Shown here: positions 47,913 through 57,420 of the stretch, piece after piece
Layout of the letters: each line of letters begins with the position of its first letter
How positions within the stretch are numbered: the first letter of the stretch is position 1
From: Oceanimonas pelagia
GTDB taxonomy: Bacteria > Pseudomonadota > Gammaproteobacteria > Enterobacterales > Aeromonadaceae
Assembly: GCF_030849025.1 (NCBI RefSeq)
Contig: NZ_CP118224.1
Span: 2,278,001-2,342,000 of the forward strand
Reading direction: 5' to 3'
Length of the DNA stretch: 64,000 nucleotides
Notes under the pieces: model-generated
The model's database searches: none
What the model was told of the DNA's origin: nothing
What the model saw: only the letters and a program-made list of their open reading frames with translations
Made by a program: the position numbers and the translations under genes

Positions 47913-49108
47913 CAGTGCAGCCGGGCCAGCATGCGTCCGGGCTGCTCCAGGTAGCCCTGCCAGCAACGGTTGAAGCGTGCCAGGCTGGCGCCGTCCATCA
48001 CCCGGTGATCCGCCGACCAGCACACCGTCATGATGTGCCTGGCCACCACTCTGTCCTGCTCATCAAAGCGGGGCAGCCGCTGCAGCCGCCCCAGGGCGGC
48101 AATGGCCAGCTGCGGCGGCATGACGATGGGCGTGGACACGGTGCCGCCCAGCACGCCGATATTGGACAGGGTAATGGTGCCCCCCTGAAGCTCGGCCTGG
48201 GTCAGCCGGCCGGCCCGGGCCGCCCTGGTCAGCCGGCTGAGTTCCCGGGCCAGGGTGAGCAGCGACTTGTCTTCGCAGTGGTGCAGCACCGGCACCAGCA
48301 AGCCGGCCGGGGTGTCCACCGCCACCCCCACATGGTGGCCGTCTTCATACACCAGAGTCTGGCCGCCTTCTTCAAGCCGGGCGCCCGGCAACGGAAAGTC
48401 CGACAGCGCCAGTGACAGCGCCTTGATAAAAAACGGCAGCAGGGTCAACTTTACGCCTTCCCGCTCACACTCGGGCGCCAGGCGGCTTTTCAGCGCCAGC
48501 AACTCGTCGAGGCAAAATTCCTCGCAATAGGTAAAGCGGGGAACGGCGAGGCTCTCGGTCATGTGCCGGGCCATGGCGGCACGCACCCCGGTTACCGGCT
48601 CGCGCCAGGCCGACTCGGTGCGGGCCGGGGCGCCCTGCGCCGCCAGCCAGGCCTCCACGTCTTCCTTGTAGATGCGGCCCTTGTCGCCGGAGCCCGGCAC
48701 CTGCGTCAGATCCACATTGTGCTCCCGGGCCAGCCGGCGCACCGCCGGGCTGGCCACGGCACGCCGACCGCTGGCAGCCGGTGCCGATGAAACGCTTGAG
48801 GCTGGTGCCGGCTCTGCTGCCGGCCTGGGATCCTGCGCCGCCTTTTCCTGCTCGGCGGCGGTGTCTTCATCCGCCAGCTCCAGTTCAAACAGGGGAGCAT
48901 GCACCCGGGCCATGGCGCCCTTTTGCACATAGAGCCGGGAAATGGTACCGGCGTGCACCGCCGGGATCTGCACCAGCGCCTTGTCGGTCATCACATCGCA
49001 AATGGCCTGATCTTCTTCCACCCGGTCGCCCTCGGCCACCAGCCAGTCGACCAGCTCGCATTCCACTATGCCTTCGCCGATGTCCGGCAGCAGAAAGTCC
49101 TTTTTCAT
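47912..49108 (-). CDS. bkdB: Branched-chain 2-oxoacid dehydrogenase E2 (dihydrolipoyl acyltransferase)
   Basis: 398-aa E2 core subunit. A single lipoyl domain spans 1-78 with lipoyl-lysine Lys43 in MTDKALVQIPA. An Ala/Pro/Glu linker follows, then the E1/E3-binding domain near 115-155 (ASPAVRRLAREHNVDLTQVP), then the acyltransferase domain with catalytic His368 in DHRVMDG. The DKA around the lysine is typical of branched-chain rather than pyruvate E2. It is third in bkdA1-A2-B; no lpd gene follows, so the cell's general lipoamide dehydrogenase must serve as E3. Confidence 0.93.
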   Translation of the reverse strand: MKKDFLLPDIGEGIVECELVDWLVAEGDRVEEDQAICDVMTDKALVQIPAVHAGTISRLYVQKGAMARVHAPLFELELADEDTAAEQEKAAQDPRPAAEPAPASSVSSAPAASGRRAVASPAVRRLAREHNVDLTQVPGSGDKGRIYKEDVEAWLAAQGAPARTESAWREPVTGVRAAMARHMTESLAVPRFTYCEEFCLDELLALKSRLAPECEREGVKLTLLPFFIKALSLALSDFPLPGARLEEGGQTLVYEDGHHVGVAVDTPAGLLVPVLHHCEDKSLLTLARELSRLTRAARAGRLTQAELQGGTITLSNIGVLGGTVSTPIVMPPQLAIAALGRLQRLPRFDEQDRVVARHIMTVCWSADHRVMDGASLARFNRCWQGYLEQPGRMLARLH

Positions 49109-49116
49109 GGGCGCTC

Positions 49117-50094
49117 CTAAAAATTCATGGTGGCGTGAATGGCATCCAGAATTTTGTACTGGTCGGGCATGTACTGTTTTTCCAGCGCCAGCGGAAAGGG
49201 GGTATCAAGGCCGCATACCCGGGCGATGGGACTTTCCAGATACAAAAAGCAGCGCTGCTGCACGGTGGCGGCGATCTCCGCCCCCACACCACCGGTGAGC
49301 GGCGCCTCATGGCTGATCAGCAGCCGTCCGGTCTTGAGCACGGATTCCACCACAGTGTCTTCATCCCAGGGCAACAGGCTTTGCAGATCGATCACCTCGC
49401 AGGAAATACCCTCGCCTTCGGCCAGTTCGGCGGCGTTTAACAGATACTCCATCTGGGCGCCCCAGCCCAGCAGGGTGATATCCGAGCCTTGCCGCACCAC
49501 CTCGGCCTGGTCCAGCGGCAACTGGTAATGGCCTTCGTCCACCTCGGCCACCGCCGCCCGGTACAGCCGCTTGGGCTCAAAAAAGATCACCGGATCCGGG
49601 CAGTCGATGGCCGCCAGCAGCAGGCCCTTGGCCTGCACCGGCCCCCGGGGCACCAGCACCCGCAGGCCCGGCGTGTGCACAAAATAGGCTTCCGGCGACT
49701 GGCTGTGGTAGTGGCCGCCGGCAATGCCGCCGCCGTAGGGTGTGCGCACCACCAGGCCCCCCACATTGAACTGGTTGCCGGAGCGATAGCGGAATTTGGC
49801 GGTTTCGTTGACCAGCTGATCAAAGGCGGGAAAGATGTAATCGGCAAACTGGATTTCCGCCACCGGCTTCAGCCCCTTTGCCGCCAGACCGTTGGCAAAG
49901 CCGACGATGCCCTGCTCGGTGAGCGGCGTATTGAAACAGCGGTCGTTGCCGTACTTGTCCTGCAGCCCGCTGGTGGCCCGGAATACGCCGCCAAAATGGC
50001 CCACGTCCTCGCCAAAACACAGCACGGTGTCGTCCCGTGCCATGGCCAGATCCAAGGCGTTATTGACCGCCTGCAACAGGTTCATCTGCTTCAT
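49117..50094 (-). CDS. bkdA2: Branched-chain 2-oxoacid dehydrogenase E1 beta
   Basis: 325-aa beta subunit of the thiamin-diphosphate decarboxylase. Motifs: [17 protein letters not shown] with the ThDP glutamate, [19 protein letters not shown], and [15 protein letters not shown]. Its ATG overlaps the bkdA1 stop by 4 bp, and it lies 8 nt ahead of bkdB. Confidence 0.94.
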   Translation of the reverse strand: MKQMNLLQAVNNALDLAMARDDTVLCFGEDVGHFGGVFRATSGLQDKYGNDRCFNTPLTEQGIVGFANGLAAKGLKPVAEIQFADYIFPAFDQLVNETAKFRYRSGNQFNVGGLVVRTPYGGGIAGGHYHSQSPEAYFVHTPGLRVLVPRGPVQAKGLLLAAIDCPDPVIFFEPKRLYRAAVAEVDEGHYQLPLDQAEVVRQGSDITLLGWGAQMEYLLNAAELAEGEGISCEVIDLQSLLPWDEDTVVESVLKTGRLLISHEAPLTGGVGAEIAATVQQRCFLYLESPIARVCGLDTPFPLALEKQYMPDQYKILDAIHATMNF

Positions 50095-51257
50095 GCACGC
50101 TCCCTTTTCCGGTTGGCCGCATCCTGCTTTTTCAATCTGTCCAGCTGGCGCTCAAGGTGACGCGGCACCGCCGCGTATACGTCTTCCACCAGGCTCTCCA
50201 GGGGCGGCTTGTGTTTTTGCTCGGCCCGCTTCATGGCCTCCAGTATCTGCCGGCGCAGCCCATCGCTGTGGCGGCGGTCTTCATCTTCGTTGAGCCAGCC
50301 TCGATGCCCCAGCCACAGCCGGTAGCGGCCGATGGGGTCCCGCTTGCGCCAGCGCTCCTCCTCGGCCCGGGAGCGGTAGCCGCTGGGATCGTCCGACGAG
50401 GAATGGGCCCCCAGCCGGTAGGACATGGCTTCGATCAGTACCGGCTGGGGTTCCTCAAGCATCAATTGCCGGGCCTGGCGCGTGGCTTCAAACACCGCCA
50501 GGGTGTCGGCGCCGTCCACCCGCAGGGTGCGAATGCCGTAACCCACGGCACGACTGGCGATGCCGTCGCCCACGAACTGCTCGCTGGCCGGAGTGGAAAT
50601 GGCGTAGCCGTTGTTGCGGCAAAAGAAAATCACCGGGGTTTTCAGCACCGCCGCCATGTTCAGGCCGGCGTGGAAGTCCCCTTCCGAGGCCGCCCCCTCG
50701 CCGAAATAACACAGGGTTACCGCCGCCTCCCCGGCCAGCCGCTGACCGTAGGCATAACCGGTGGCCTGGGGAATTTGCGTGGCCAGAGGCGAGGAAATGG
50801 TCATGAAATTGAGTTCACGGCAACCGTAGTGCACCGGCATCTGCCGGCCTCTGCCCAGATCGTCTTCATTGGAAAACAGCTGGTTCATGAACTGATCCAG
50901 GGTAAATCCCCGGTGCAGCAGCGCCCCCTGCTCCCGGTACTGGGCCAGGATCATATCGTCGGGTGCCAGCGCCGCGGCACTGGCCACCGCCTGCGCCTCT
51001 TCCCCCAGACTTTGCAGGTAAAAGCTGATACGCCCCTGGCGCTGGGCCGCCAGCATGCGCTCATCCAGCAGGCGGGTAGCGACCATGCTGCGGTACATGG
51101 CCAGGGCCTGCTGCCTGTCGAGCACGGGCTCGGCGGCATCGGCATAAAGCTGGCCATCGTCCTTCAGCAGCCGAAAGGTGGGAATGGTCAGGCCGTGGCC
51201 GTCCACGAACCGGGCCCGGTGCACCAGGGTAATGGTGGCGTTATTGGGATTGGTCAT
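50091..51257 (-). CDS. bkdA1: Branched-chain 2-oxoacid dehydrogenase E1 alpha
   Basis: 388-aa alpha subunit, strikingly like mitochondrial BCKDHA in the stretches [34 protein letters not shown] and [13 protein letters not shown]. The ThDP-magnesium motif begins GEG at 186-188 and ends NN near 215. The loop [14 protein letters not shown] carries Ser286-288 and Ser292, lined up with the phosphorylated loop of the human enzyme. It oxidises keto acids from Val, Leu and Ile. ATG at 51257 has GAGG upstream; TTG at 51275 is less likely. Confidence 0.94.
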   Translation of the reverse strand: MTNPNNATITLVHRARFVDGHGLTIPTFRLLKDDGQLYADAAEPVLDRQQALAMYRSMVATRLLDERMLAAQRQGRISFYLQSLGEEAQAVASAAALAPDDMILAQYREQGALLHRGFTLDQFMNQLFSNEDDLGRGRQMPVHYGCRELNFMTISSPLATQIPQATGYAYGQRLAGEAAVTLCYFGEGAASEGDFHAGLNMAAVLKTPVIFFCRNNGYAISTPASEQFVGDGIASRAVGYGIRTLRVDGADTLAVFEATRQARQLMLEEPQPVLIEAMSYRLGAHSSSDDPSGYRSRAEEERWRKRDPIGRYRLWLGHRGWLNEDEDRRHSDGLRRQILEAMKRAEQKHKPPLESLVEDVYAAVPRHLERQLDRLKKQDAANRKRERA

Positions 51258-51337
51258 GCCGCCCTCGCAGTCCAACTGGAACCTCGTGGCTAATTCTAGT
51301 CGCTTTTATTCCGGCGGCCCGGCCTGGCGCCCAACGA

Positions 51338-51366
51338 AAAAAGGCAGCCCGAAGGGCTGCCAAAAA
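51338..51366 (-). terminator. Terminator of aceA
   Basis: GGCAGCCC/GGGCTGCC stem capped by TTCG on the minus strand, followed by TTTTTT, about 45 nt past the aceA stop and upstream of the bkd start. Confidence 0.92.
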
Positions 51367-51409
51367 CGAGATGGACCTTGAAGTGTTGTAATTATGCGGC
51401 TTAACCCGG

Positions 51410-53008
51410 TCAGATGTTTTCGAACTGACCCATGGTGTTGTCCTTGCCGCCGGCCTTGAGCGCGGCTTCGCCGGCGAAGAACTCCTTGTGGTCGTCACCG
51501 ATGTTGGAGCCGGCCATGTCCTGGTGCTTGACGGTGGCGATGCCCTGACGGATTTCCTGACGCTGAACGCCCGCCACATAGGCCAGCATGCCTTCGTCGC
51601 CGAAGTAACCCTTGGCCAGATTGTCGGTGGACAGGGCCGCGGTGTGGTAGGTCGGCAGGGTGATCAGGTGGTGGAAGATGCCGGCTTCCCGGGCCGCGTC
51701 GGCCTGGAAGGTACGCACCTTCTCGTCGGCGGCCAGGGCCAGCTCGGTGGCGTCGTAATCGGCGCTCATCAGGCGATCCCGGTCGTAGGCAGAGACGTCC
51801 TTGCCTTCGGCGGCCCAGGCGTCGAACACCTGCTGACGGAAGTTCAGGGTCCAGTTGAAGGACGGGCTGTTGTTGTACACCAGCTTGGCATCGGGCACCA
51901 CGGCGCGAATGCGGTCCACCATGCCCTTGATCTGGCCGATATGGGGCTTCTCGGTTTCAATCCACAACAGGTCGGCACCGTGCTGCAGGCTGGTGATGCA
52001 GTCCAGCACCACCCGGTCTTCACCGGAGCCGGCCTTGAACTGGAACAGGCCGGAAGGCAGACGCTTGACCTTTTTCAGCTTGCCGTTGGACTTGATGACC
52101 ACGTCGCCGTTGTCGATTTCGTCGGCGCTGTTGATGTAGTCGCCGTCAAGAAAGCTGTTGTACTGGTCGCCCAGATCGCCCGGCTCGTTGGTCACGGCAA
52201 TCTGCTTGGTCAGACCGGCACCCAGGGAGTCGGTACGGGCCACAATCACACCATCGTCTACCCCCAGCTCGAGGAAGGCCAGACGCACGGCGTTGATCTT
52301 GGCCAGGAAGTCGGCATGGGGCACGGTGACCTTGCCGTCCTGGTGGCCGCACTGTTTCTCGTCGGACACCTGGTTTTCCAGCTGAATACAGCAGGCACCG
52401 GCTTCTATCATCTTTTTGGCCAGCAGGTAGGTGGCTTCGGCATTACCAAAGCCGGCATCGATGTCGGCGACAATCGGCACGATATGGGTTTCGTGATTGT
52501 CGATTTGAGCTTCAATTTCCCTGGCCTTGGCGCTGTCACCGGCCTTCTGAGCGTCTTCCAGGGCACGGAACAGGTGGTTCAGCTCCCAGGCATCGGCCTG
52601 ACGCAGGAAGGTATACAGCTCTTCGATCAGCGCCGGTACCGAGGTTTTCTCGTGCATGGACTGATCCGGCAGCGGGCCGAATTCGGAGCGCAGGGCGGCC
52701 ACCATCCAGCCGGACAGGTACAGGTAGCGACGCTTGGTGCTGCCAAAGTGCTTCTTGATGGAAATCAGCTTCTGCTGACCGATAAAGCCGTGCCAGCAGC
52801 CCAGGGACTGGGTGTATTGCGCCGGATCCTTGTCGTAGGCGGCCATGTCTTCGCGCATGATTTTGGCGGTGTACCTGGCAATGTCGAGGCCGGTCTTGAA
52901 TTGGTTCTGCACCCGCATGCGGGCGGCATGTTCGGGCTTGATGGCACCCCAGGTCGGGTTCTGCTTGATCAGCGTGGCCAGGGTATCGATCTCATTGGCG
53001 TATGGCAT
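51410..53008 (-). CDS. aceA: Isocitrate lyase, long Pseudomonas-type
   Basis: 532-aa isocitrate lyase, about 100 residues longer than E. coli AceA and like the 531-aa Pseudomonas enzyme. It splits isocitrate to glyoxylate and succinate for growth on acetate, fatty acids and ketogenic amino acids. The catalytic motif KQCGH is at 218-222 with Cys220; VADIDAGFGNAEATY binds magnesium. No malate synthase or aceK is adjacent, unlike the enteric aceBAK operon. It lies directly upstream of the bkd operon on the same strand, with a terminator between. Confidence 0.97.
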   Translation of the reverse strand: MPYANEIDTLATLIKQNPTWGAIKPEHAARMRVQNQFKTGLDIARYTAKIMREDMAAYDKDPAQYTQSLGCWHGFIGQQKLISIKKHFGSTKRRYLYLSGWMVAALRSEFGPLPDQSMHEKTSVPALIEELYTFLRQADAWELNHLFRALEDAQKAGDSAKAREIEAQIDNHETHIVPIVADIDAGFGNAEATYLLAKKMIEAGACCIQLENQVSDEKQCGHQDGKVTVPHADFLAKINAVRLAFLELGVDDGVIVARTDSLGAGLTKQIAVTNEPGDLGDQYNSFLDGDYINSADEIDNGDVVIKSNGKLKKVKRLPSGLFQFKAGSGEDRVVLDCITSLQHGADLLWIETEKPHIGQIKGMVDRIRAVVPDAKLVYNNSPSFNWTLNFRQQVFDAWAAEGKDVSAYDRDRLMSADYDATELALAADEKVRTFQADAAREAGIFHHLITLPTYHTAALSTDNLAKGYFGDEGMLAYVAGVQRQEIRQGIATVKHQDMAGSNIGDDHKEFFAGEAALKAGGKDNTMGQFENI

Positions 53009-53743
53009 GGTTTCAGTCCTGTCTTGTTGTCGTTGAGCAATCGGCGCCCAAACAGTTGTACATCCCTGTCAAACCAGCGTTTACACCGCCGTTCGGCTGG
53101 TTTGGCAGTACTTCGGTGTTGTTGTTTTTATGTGCGGCCTTGCAGCTCGCTTCCGTTTGTTCGGCGGGTTACGGTCATGTGCCTTACCGAACCCTTGCCC
53201 GTTTCTTTTGCGTTGCGGTGTGACTATTACGTTGCGCAAAAAAAACAGTTCGATCAAGATCCAATTTAACTAAAACACAACATGCGTCACATAACCCCAC
53301 TGGCCTAATACTAAAGCATAACTGGCTCTAAACCCTTAAATTAAGCCACATCAACCCGCCACCACATTCCACAGCAATACCTGAAAAAGAAAAAATAAAA
53401 CGTAAATAAACAACAAAAAATCACAAAACATTGGATTTAACTCAATATTATGAGTGAATGGCAAACACGCGCCACCGCCCACTTCAGCCCCCATAAAGCC
53501 GGGCAGGGTGGGCGCTCAATACAGCGAGAGGTATTTTTTTTGCGTTCGCAAAAAACAGGGGGAACAACAGGATCACGGCCACGAACACCGGGCAGTGTTG
53601 TTGTTTTGTCATATTCCATGACGCCGGTCAGCTTTGCCTTTAGGAGCGCACCGGCACGCGCTCCTGGGGCCCGGTCGGCGGCGGCCACGACAACAAAAAA
53701 TGTTTTTGACTGAGGGCTGAAATGTGGCCCGGCACGGTTGTTG

Positions 53744-53780
53744 ATTGGTTAAGACAATCAATTTAATAGAAAAGAATGAT
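53744..53780 (+). promoter_or_regulatory. OxyR-type binding site upstream of ahpC
   Basis: Four tetranucleotides at exact 7-bp spacing: ATTG (53744-53747), CAAT (53755-53758), ATAG (53766-53769), TGAT (53777-53780). They agree with the OxyR pattern ATAG-N7-CTAT-N7-ATAG-N7-CTAT at 12 of 16 positions. The site ends at the -35 element, as expected for an OxyR-activated promoter. Confidence 0.7.
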
Positions 53781-53809
53781 TTCACCGAATGAACGGCTTT
53801 ACCTAACAT
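53781..53809 (+). promoter_or_regulatory. Promoter of ahpC
   Basis: TTCACC at 53781-53786 (-35) and TAACAT at 53804-53809 (-10) with a 17-bp spacer, directly downstream of the OxyR-like site. Confidence 0.55.
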
Positions 53810-53857
53810 GAGCAGCGTTCGAAACACACTCACTCAGAGAAACACAAGGAGCTATTC

Positions 53858-54424
53858 ATGGCCGTTTCCATCAATACCGAAATCAAGCCCTTTACCGCCC
53901 AGGCCTATTACAACGGTGACTTCGTGCAGGTGACCGAGGCCGACCTCAAGGGCAAATGGTCCGTGGTGTTCTTCTACCCGGCCGACTTTACCTTTGTCTG
54001 CCCCACCGAACTGGGCGATCTGGCCGACCATTATGACGAGCTGCAGCGCATGGGCGTGGAAGTGTTTGCCGTCTCCACCGACACTCACTTTACCCACAAG
54101 GCCTGGCACGACAGCTCCGAGACCATCGGTAAAATCCGCTACTACATGGTGGGCGACCAGACCGGCACCATCACCAACAACTTCGGCGTGATGCGTGAGG
54201 GCCAGGGCCTGGCCGACCGCGCCACCTTCATCATCGATCCCGAAGGCGTGATCCAGGCCATGGAAATCACTGCAGAAGGCATTGGCCGCGATGCCGCCGA
54301 TCTGCTGCGCAAGATCAAGGCCGCCCAGTATGTGGCTGCCCACCCGGGTGAGGTGTGCCCCGCCAAGTGGCAGGAAGGCGAAGCCACCCTGGCCCCGTCC
54401 CTGGATCTGGTTGGCAAGATCTAA
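53858..54424 (+). CDS. ahpC: Alkyl hydroperoxide reductase peroxiredoxin AhpC
   Basis: 188-aa typical 2-Cys peroxiredoxin (E. coli 187 aa) that reduces H2O2 and organic peroxides. The peroxidatic Cys48 is in [10 protein letters not shown] and the resolving Cys167 in [16 protein letters not shown] lies 7 nt before the ATG. It is followed by ahpF with a terminator between, so ahpC transcripts should exceed ahpF. Confidence 0.98.
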   Translation: MAVSINTEIKPFTAQAYYNGDFVQVTEADLKGKWSVVFFYPADFTFVCPTELGDLADHYDELQRMGVEVFAVSTDTHFTHKAWHDSSETIGKIRYYMVGDQTGTITNNFGVMREGQGLADRATFIIDPEGVIQAMEITAEGIGRDAADLLRKIKAAQYVAAHPGEVCPAKWQEGEATLAPSLDLVGKI

Positions 54425-54441
54425 TCATCCAGACGGCTTGC

Positions 54442-54480
54442 ACCCGGCCCGCCCATATTCGGCGGCGGGCCGGGTTTTTT
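54442..54480 (+). terminator. Terminator/attenuator between ahpC and ahpF
   Basis: A 12-bp GC-rich stem ACCCGGCCCGCC/GGCGGGCCGGGT with a 10-nt loop is followed by TTTTTT. It lies 18 nt past the ahpC stop and 29 nt before ahpF. Confidence 0.9.
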
Positions 54481-54508
54481 ACACCCCATTTTCAGCACAG
54501 GACACGTT

Positions 54509-56050
54509 ATGTTGGATGCCAATCTCAAAAAACAACTGGACACCTATCTGCAACACATCGTCTCGCCGATAGCGATCAGCGTGTCCGGTGATGACTCTGC
54601 AAAATCACACGAATTACGGGAGCTGGCTGGCGAAATCAGCGCGCTCTCAAGCAAGATCAGCCTGGAGCAGGCGCCCGCCGCCCGCACCCCCAGCATGAGC
54701 ATTGCCGCCGCCGGCCAGGCGCCCCGGGTGGCCTTTGCCGGCGTGCCCATGGGCCACGAGTTCACTTCCCTGGTGCTGGCGCTGCTGCAGACCGGCGGTC
54801 ATCCGTCCAAGGCCGCCCCCGAGTTGCTGGAGCAGATCCGCAACCTTGAAGGTAAATACCACTTTGAAACCTATGTGTCGCTGTCGTGCCAGAACTGCCC
54901 GGATGTGGTGCAGGCCCTGAACCTGATGGCAACACTGAATCCCAATATCAGCCATGTGATGATAGATGGCGCCCTGTTTCAGGACGAGGTCAACGAGCGC
55001 AATATCATGGCGGTGCCCGCCGTTTTTCTTAACGGCGCGCATTTTGGCCAGGGCCGCATGACCCTGGAGGAAATCGTCGGCAAGCTGGACACCGGTGCCG
55101 CCGAGCGTCAGGCCGCCGCCCTGAATGAGCAGGCTCCCTTTGACGTGCTGGTGGTGGGCGGTGGCCCCGCCGGCGCAGCGGCCGCCATCTATGCCGCCCG
55201 CAAGGGGGTGCGCACCGGCCTGGTGGCGGAGCGCTTCGGTGGCCAGGTGATGGACACGGTAGGCATAGAGAACTTTATTTCCGTGCCCTATACCGAGGGT
55301 CCGAAACTGGCGGCCAGCCTGGAGCAGCACGTCAGGGAATATGAGGTGGAACTGATCACCAGCCAGCGCGCCGCCGGCCTTCGCCAGAGCGAGCTGATTG
55401 AAGTCCCGCTGGAAAGCGGCGCCGTGCTCAAAAGCAGGTCGGTGATCCTCGCCACCGGCGCCCGCTGGCGCGAGCTGAACGTGCCCGGCGAGGCCGAATA
55501 CCGCACGCGGGGCGTGGCCTACTGCCCCCACTGCGACGGTCCCTTCTTCAAGGGCAAGCGGGTGGCCGTAGTGGGTGGCGGCAACTCCGGCATTGAGGCG
55601 GCCATCGATCTGGCGGGCATCGTCGAGCACGTGACCGTGCTGGAATTCGCCGACAGCCTGCGCGCCGACGAGGTGCTGCAGCGCAAGGCGCGCTCCATGG
55701 GCAATATCGATATCATCATGAATGCCCGGACCACAGCAGTGCTGGGGGACGGCAGCAAGGTGACCGGTCTGCAATACACCGACCGCACCAGTGGTAAAGC
55801 CCAACACCTGGAGGTGGCCGGCATCTTTGTACAGATTGGCCTGGTGCCCAATACCGAGTTTCTGCAAGGCTCGGAAGTGGAGCGGACCCGCACCGGCGAG
55901 GTGATCATCGACAGCCGGGGCGCCACCTCCATGGCCGGTGTGTTTGCCGCCGGCGACGCCACGACCGTACCCTACAAGCAGATCATTATTTCCATGGGGG
56001 CCGGCGCCACCGCCGCCCTGGGCGCCTTTGATCACCTGATCCGGTCGTAA
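54509..56050 (+). CDS. ahpF: Alkyl hydroperoxide reductase flavoprotein AhpF
   Basis: 513-aa FAD enzyme (E. coli 521 aa) that uses NADH to reduce AhpC. The N-terminal double thioredoxin fold has the CQNC dithiol at Cys127 and Cys130. The thioredoxin-reductase-like part has [19 protein letters not shown] (FAD), CPHCDGP (active disulfide near 335) and [17 protein letters not shown] (NADH). A final FAD motif [19 protein letters not shown] closes it. It is convergent with yejK across a 34-bp gap. Confidence 0.97.
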   Translation: MLDANLKKQLDTYLQHIVSPIAISVSGDDSAKSHELRELAGEISALSSKISLEQAPAARTPSMSIAAAGQAPRVAFAGVPMGHEFTSLVLALLQTGGHPSKAAPELLEQIRNLEGKYHFETYVSLSCQNCPDVVQALNLMATLNPNISHVMIDGALFQDEVNERNIMAVPAVFLNGAHFGQGRMTLEEIVGKLDTGAAERQAAALNEQAPFDVLVVGGGPAGAAAAIYAARKGVRTGLVAERFGGQVMDTVGIENFISVPYTEGPKLAASLEQHVREYEVELITSQRAAGLRQSELIEVPLESGAVLKSRSVILATGARWRELNVPGEAEYRTRGVAYCPHCDGPFFKGKRVAVVGGGNSGIEAAIDLAGIVEHVTVLEFADSLRADEVLQRKARSMGNIDIIMNARTTAVLGDGSKVTGLQYTDRTSGKAQHLEVAGIFVQIGLVPNTEFLQGSEVERTRTGEVIIDSRGATSMAGVFAAGDATTVPYKQIIISMGAGATAALGAFDHLIRS

Positions 56051-56054
56051 AACC

Positions 56055-56093
56055 GGGGAATGGGGAATAGGGATTCCCTGCTCCCTATTCCCC
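56055..56093. repeat. Heptamer array 4, perfect 12-bp inverted repeat
   Basis: GGGGAATAGGGA (56062-56073) and TCCCTATTCCCC (56082-56093) form a perfect 12-bp stem with an 8-nt loop, with an extra GGGGAAT unit on the left at 56055-56061. It lies between convergent ahpF and yejK, and overlaps the yejK 3' end: the last codons GGG GAA TAG are part of the repeat. Confidence 0.9.
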
Positions 56094-57083
56094 GCCTTTT
56101 AGTTGCGCCTTGAGGTTGGGCGGCGTGCCCTTGATGGTGAGGGTGTCGGTGGCCGGATCGTATTCGATGCGCTCGCCCAGCAGCTTCTGATCGAAGCTGA
56201 TGGTCAGCCCGCCTCCCGAGCCCACATATTTGGTCAGGCCCTTGAGGGCCGAACGGTCCACCGGAAACCGCTCCTCGAGGGCATATTCCTCGCTGACAAA
56301 CTGATAAAAGTCGAGATCGTCATCGGTGCCCAGCTCCGCCGACAGTTCGCGCAACTCCAGCTCTTCCCCTTCCTTGAGCTGCTCCCGGCAATACTTGCTG
56401 ATGGTGGCCTTGCTCTGTTCACGCTCTTCCTTGCTCAGCTGGCGGACCTCGCAGTATTCCTCCACTGCCTTCATCAGCCCCTGACTCTGGGCCCTGGGAT
56501 CCATACCCTCGACGCAGGACAGAAAGTTGAGAAAGAAATCCGACACCTTGCGCCCGGCCCGGCCCTTGATAAAGGAGAAGTAGCGTTTTGACTCGGGACG
56601 CGTCTGCAGCTCGGTCAGATCCAACCGCGCCGCCAGCTGCATGCGCCCCAGATCCAGGTAGCTGGCCCGGCTGACGTCGAGCTTGTCGGTCACAGTCACG
56701 CTGTCCTTATTATCGAGCAGGGCGATCAGCAGGTAGCGGGCCCCCAGCCAACGGTAGCGTACAAACAACAGCACGCCTTCTTCCTGCATGTCCAGCCGGT
56801 TCAGCTCGCCCAGCAACCGCTCGGCGGCCAGGTGGGAAAACGGCGCAAAGCCCAGGCTCTGATCCTCCATGCGCCGCACCAGATCGCGAAAGCCGGTGTC
56901 TTCGTCACTGAAATAGCCAAACACCTTGCCGGCCTTGGTGTTGTAAACGTGATGCAGCTCGCTCATCAGCTGGTTCACCGCCGGGCCCGTGGCCAGCTCG
57001 TCGTCGCGCCTGGCGAGCGCCGTCTGGCCCTGCTCATTGATAAACAGGGAGTGCACTATGATGTGTTCGATGTCCAGGCTCAT
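56085..57083 (-). CDS. yejK: Nucleoid-associated protein YejK (NdpA)
   Basis: 332-aa nucleoid protein (E. coli 335 aa) of unknown precise role that binds the chromosome. It starts MSLDIEHIIVHSLFINEQGQ and contains YVGSGGGLTISFDQKLLGER. The end NLKAQLKGGE is followed by TAG; the GE and stop come from the heptamer repeat, so the native terminus was altered slightly. It is divergent from yejL. Confidence 0.95.
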   Translation of the reverse strand: MSLDIEHIIVHSLFINEQGQTALARRDDELATGPAVNQLMSELHHVYNTKAGKVFGYFSDEDTGFRDLVRRMEDQSLGFAPFSHLAAERLLGELNRLDMQEEGVLLFVRYRWLGARYLLIALLDNKDSVTVTDKLDVSRASYLDLGRMQLAARLDLTELQTRPESKRYFSFIKGRAGRKVSDFFLNFLSCVEGMDPRAQSQGLMKAVEEYCEVRQLSKEEREQSKATISKYCREQLKEGEELELRELSAELGTDDDLDFYQFVSEEYALEERFPVDRSALKGLTKYVGSGGGLTISFDQKLLGERIEYDPATDTLTIKGTPPNLKAQLKGGE

Positions 57084-57160
57084 GTCAGATTGCCATAGAG
57101 TTGCCGAATGGGGTGGGGTATTATAGACGCCCTGTTACCAAGTTAAACGATTGAACGCCC

Positions 57161-57388
57161 ATGCCTGTTATTTCCAAGTACGACAAACAATTTGACCAGT
57201 TGCTGAGCGAGCTGGAGGCGGTGATGGACAAACACCAGGCCCCGGCGGACCTGCGGCTGATGGTACTGGGCAACCTGGCCACCCATGTGATCAATCACCA
57301 GGTGGCCCCCGGCCAGCGCAAGGCCATTGCCGACAAGTTCGCCAGTGTGCTGACCTCCTCCGTCGACACGCAAAAAGGGGCGCACTGA
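57161..57388 (+). CDS. yejL: YejL, DUF1414 protein
   Basis: 75-aa conserved protein (E. coli YejL 75 aa) of unknown function. It starts MPVISKYDKQFDQLLSELEAVMDKH; the middle has the family stretch LRLMVLGNLATHVIN. It lies between yejK (divergent) and yejM, 32 nt before the latter. Confidence 0.93.
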   Translation: MPVISKYDKQFDQLLSELEAVMDKHQAPADLRLMVLGNLATHVINHQVAPGQRKAIADKFASVLTSSVDTQKGAH

Positions 57389-57420
57389 GCGCCCTTTCAT
57401 TCACCGAGATTCACCCCCTC

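Larger units (their letters stand above)
53009..53857. other. 849-bp gap between divergent aceA and ahpC
   Basis: No gene is convincing. The aceA side holds an inverted repeat CAAACCAGC/GCTGGTTTG at 53070-53104 in the aceA leader. The middle, 53225-53450, is markedly AT-rich compared with the rest of the window. At 53536-53555 a perfect 20-bp palindrome, TTTTTTGCG-TT-CGCAAAAAA, looks like a terminator in both directions. At 53642-53665 AGGAGCGC/GCGCTCCT forms a hairpin. An OxyR-like site and promoter for ahpC lie at 53744-53809. The space between the AT-rich block and the OxyR site could hold a small RNA. Confidence 0.55.

Noticed and set aside
53450-53713. 87-codon open frame in the aceA-ahpC gap
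   Set aside because: No ribosome site, no family resemblance, and it runs through the 20-bp palindrome and the GC hairpin.
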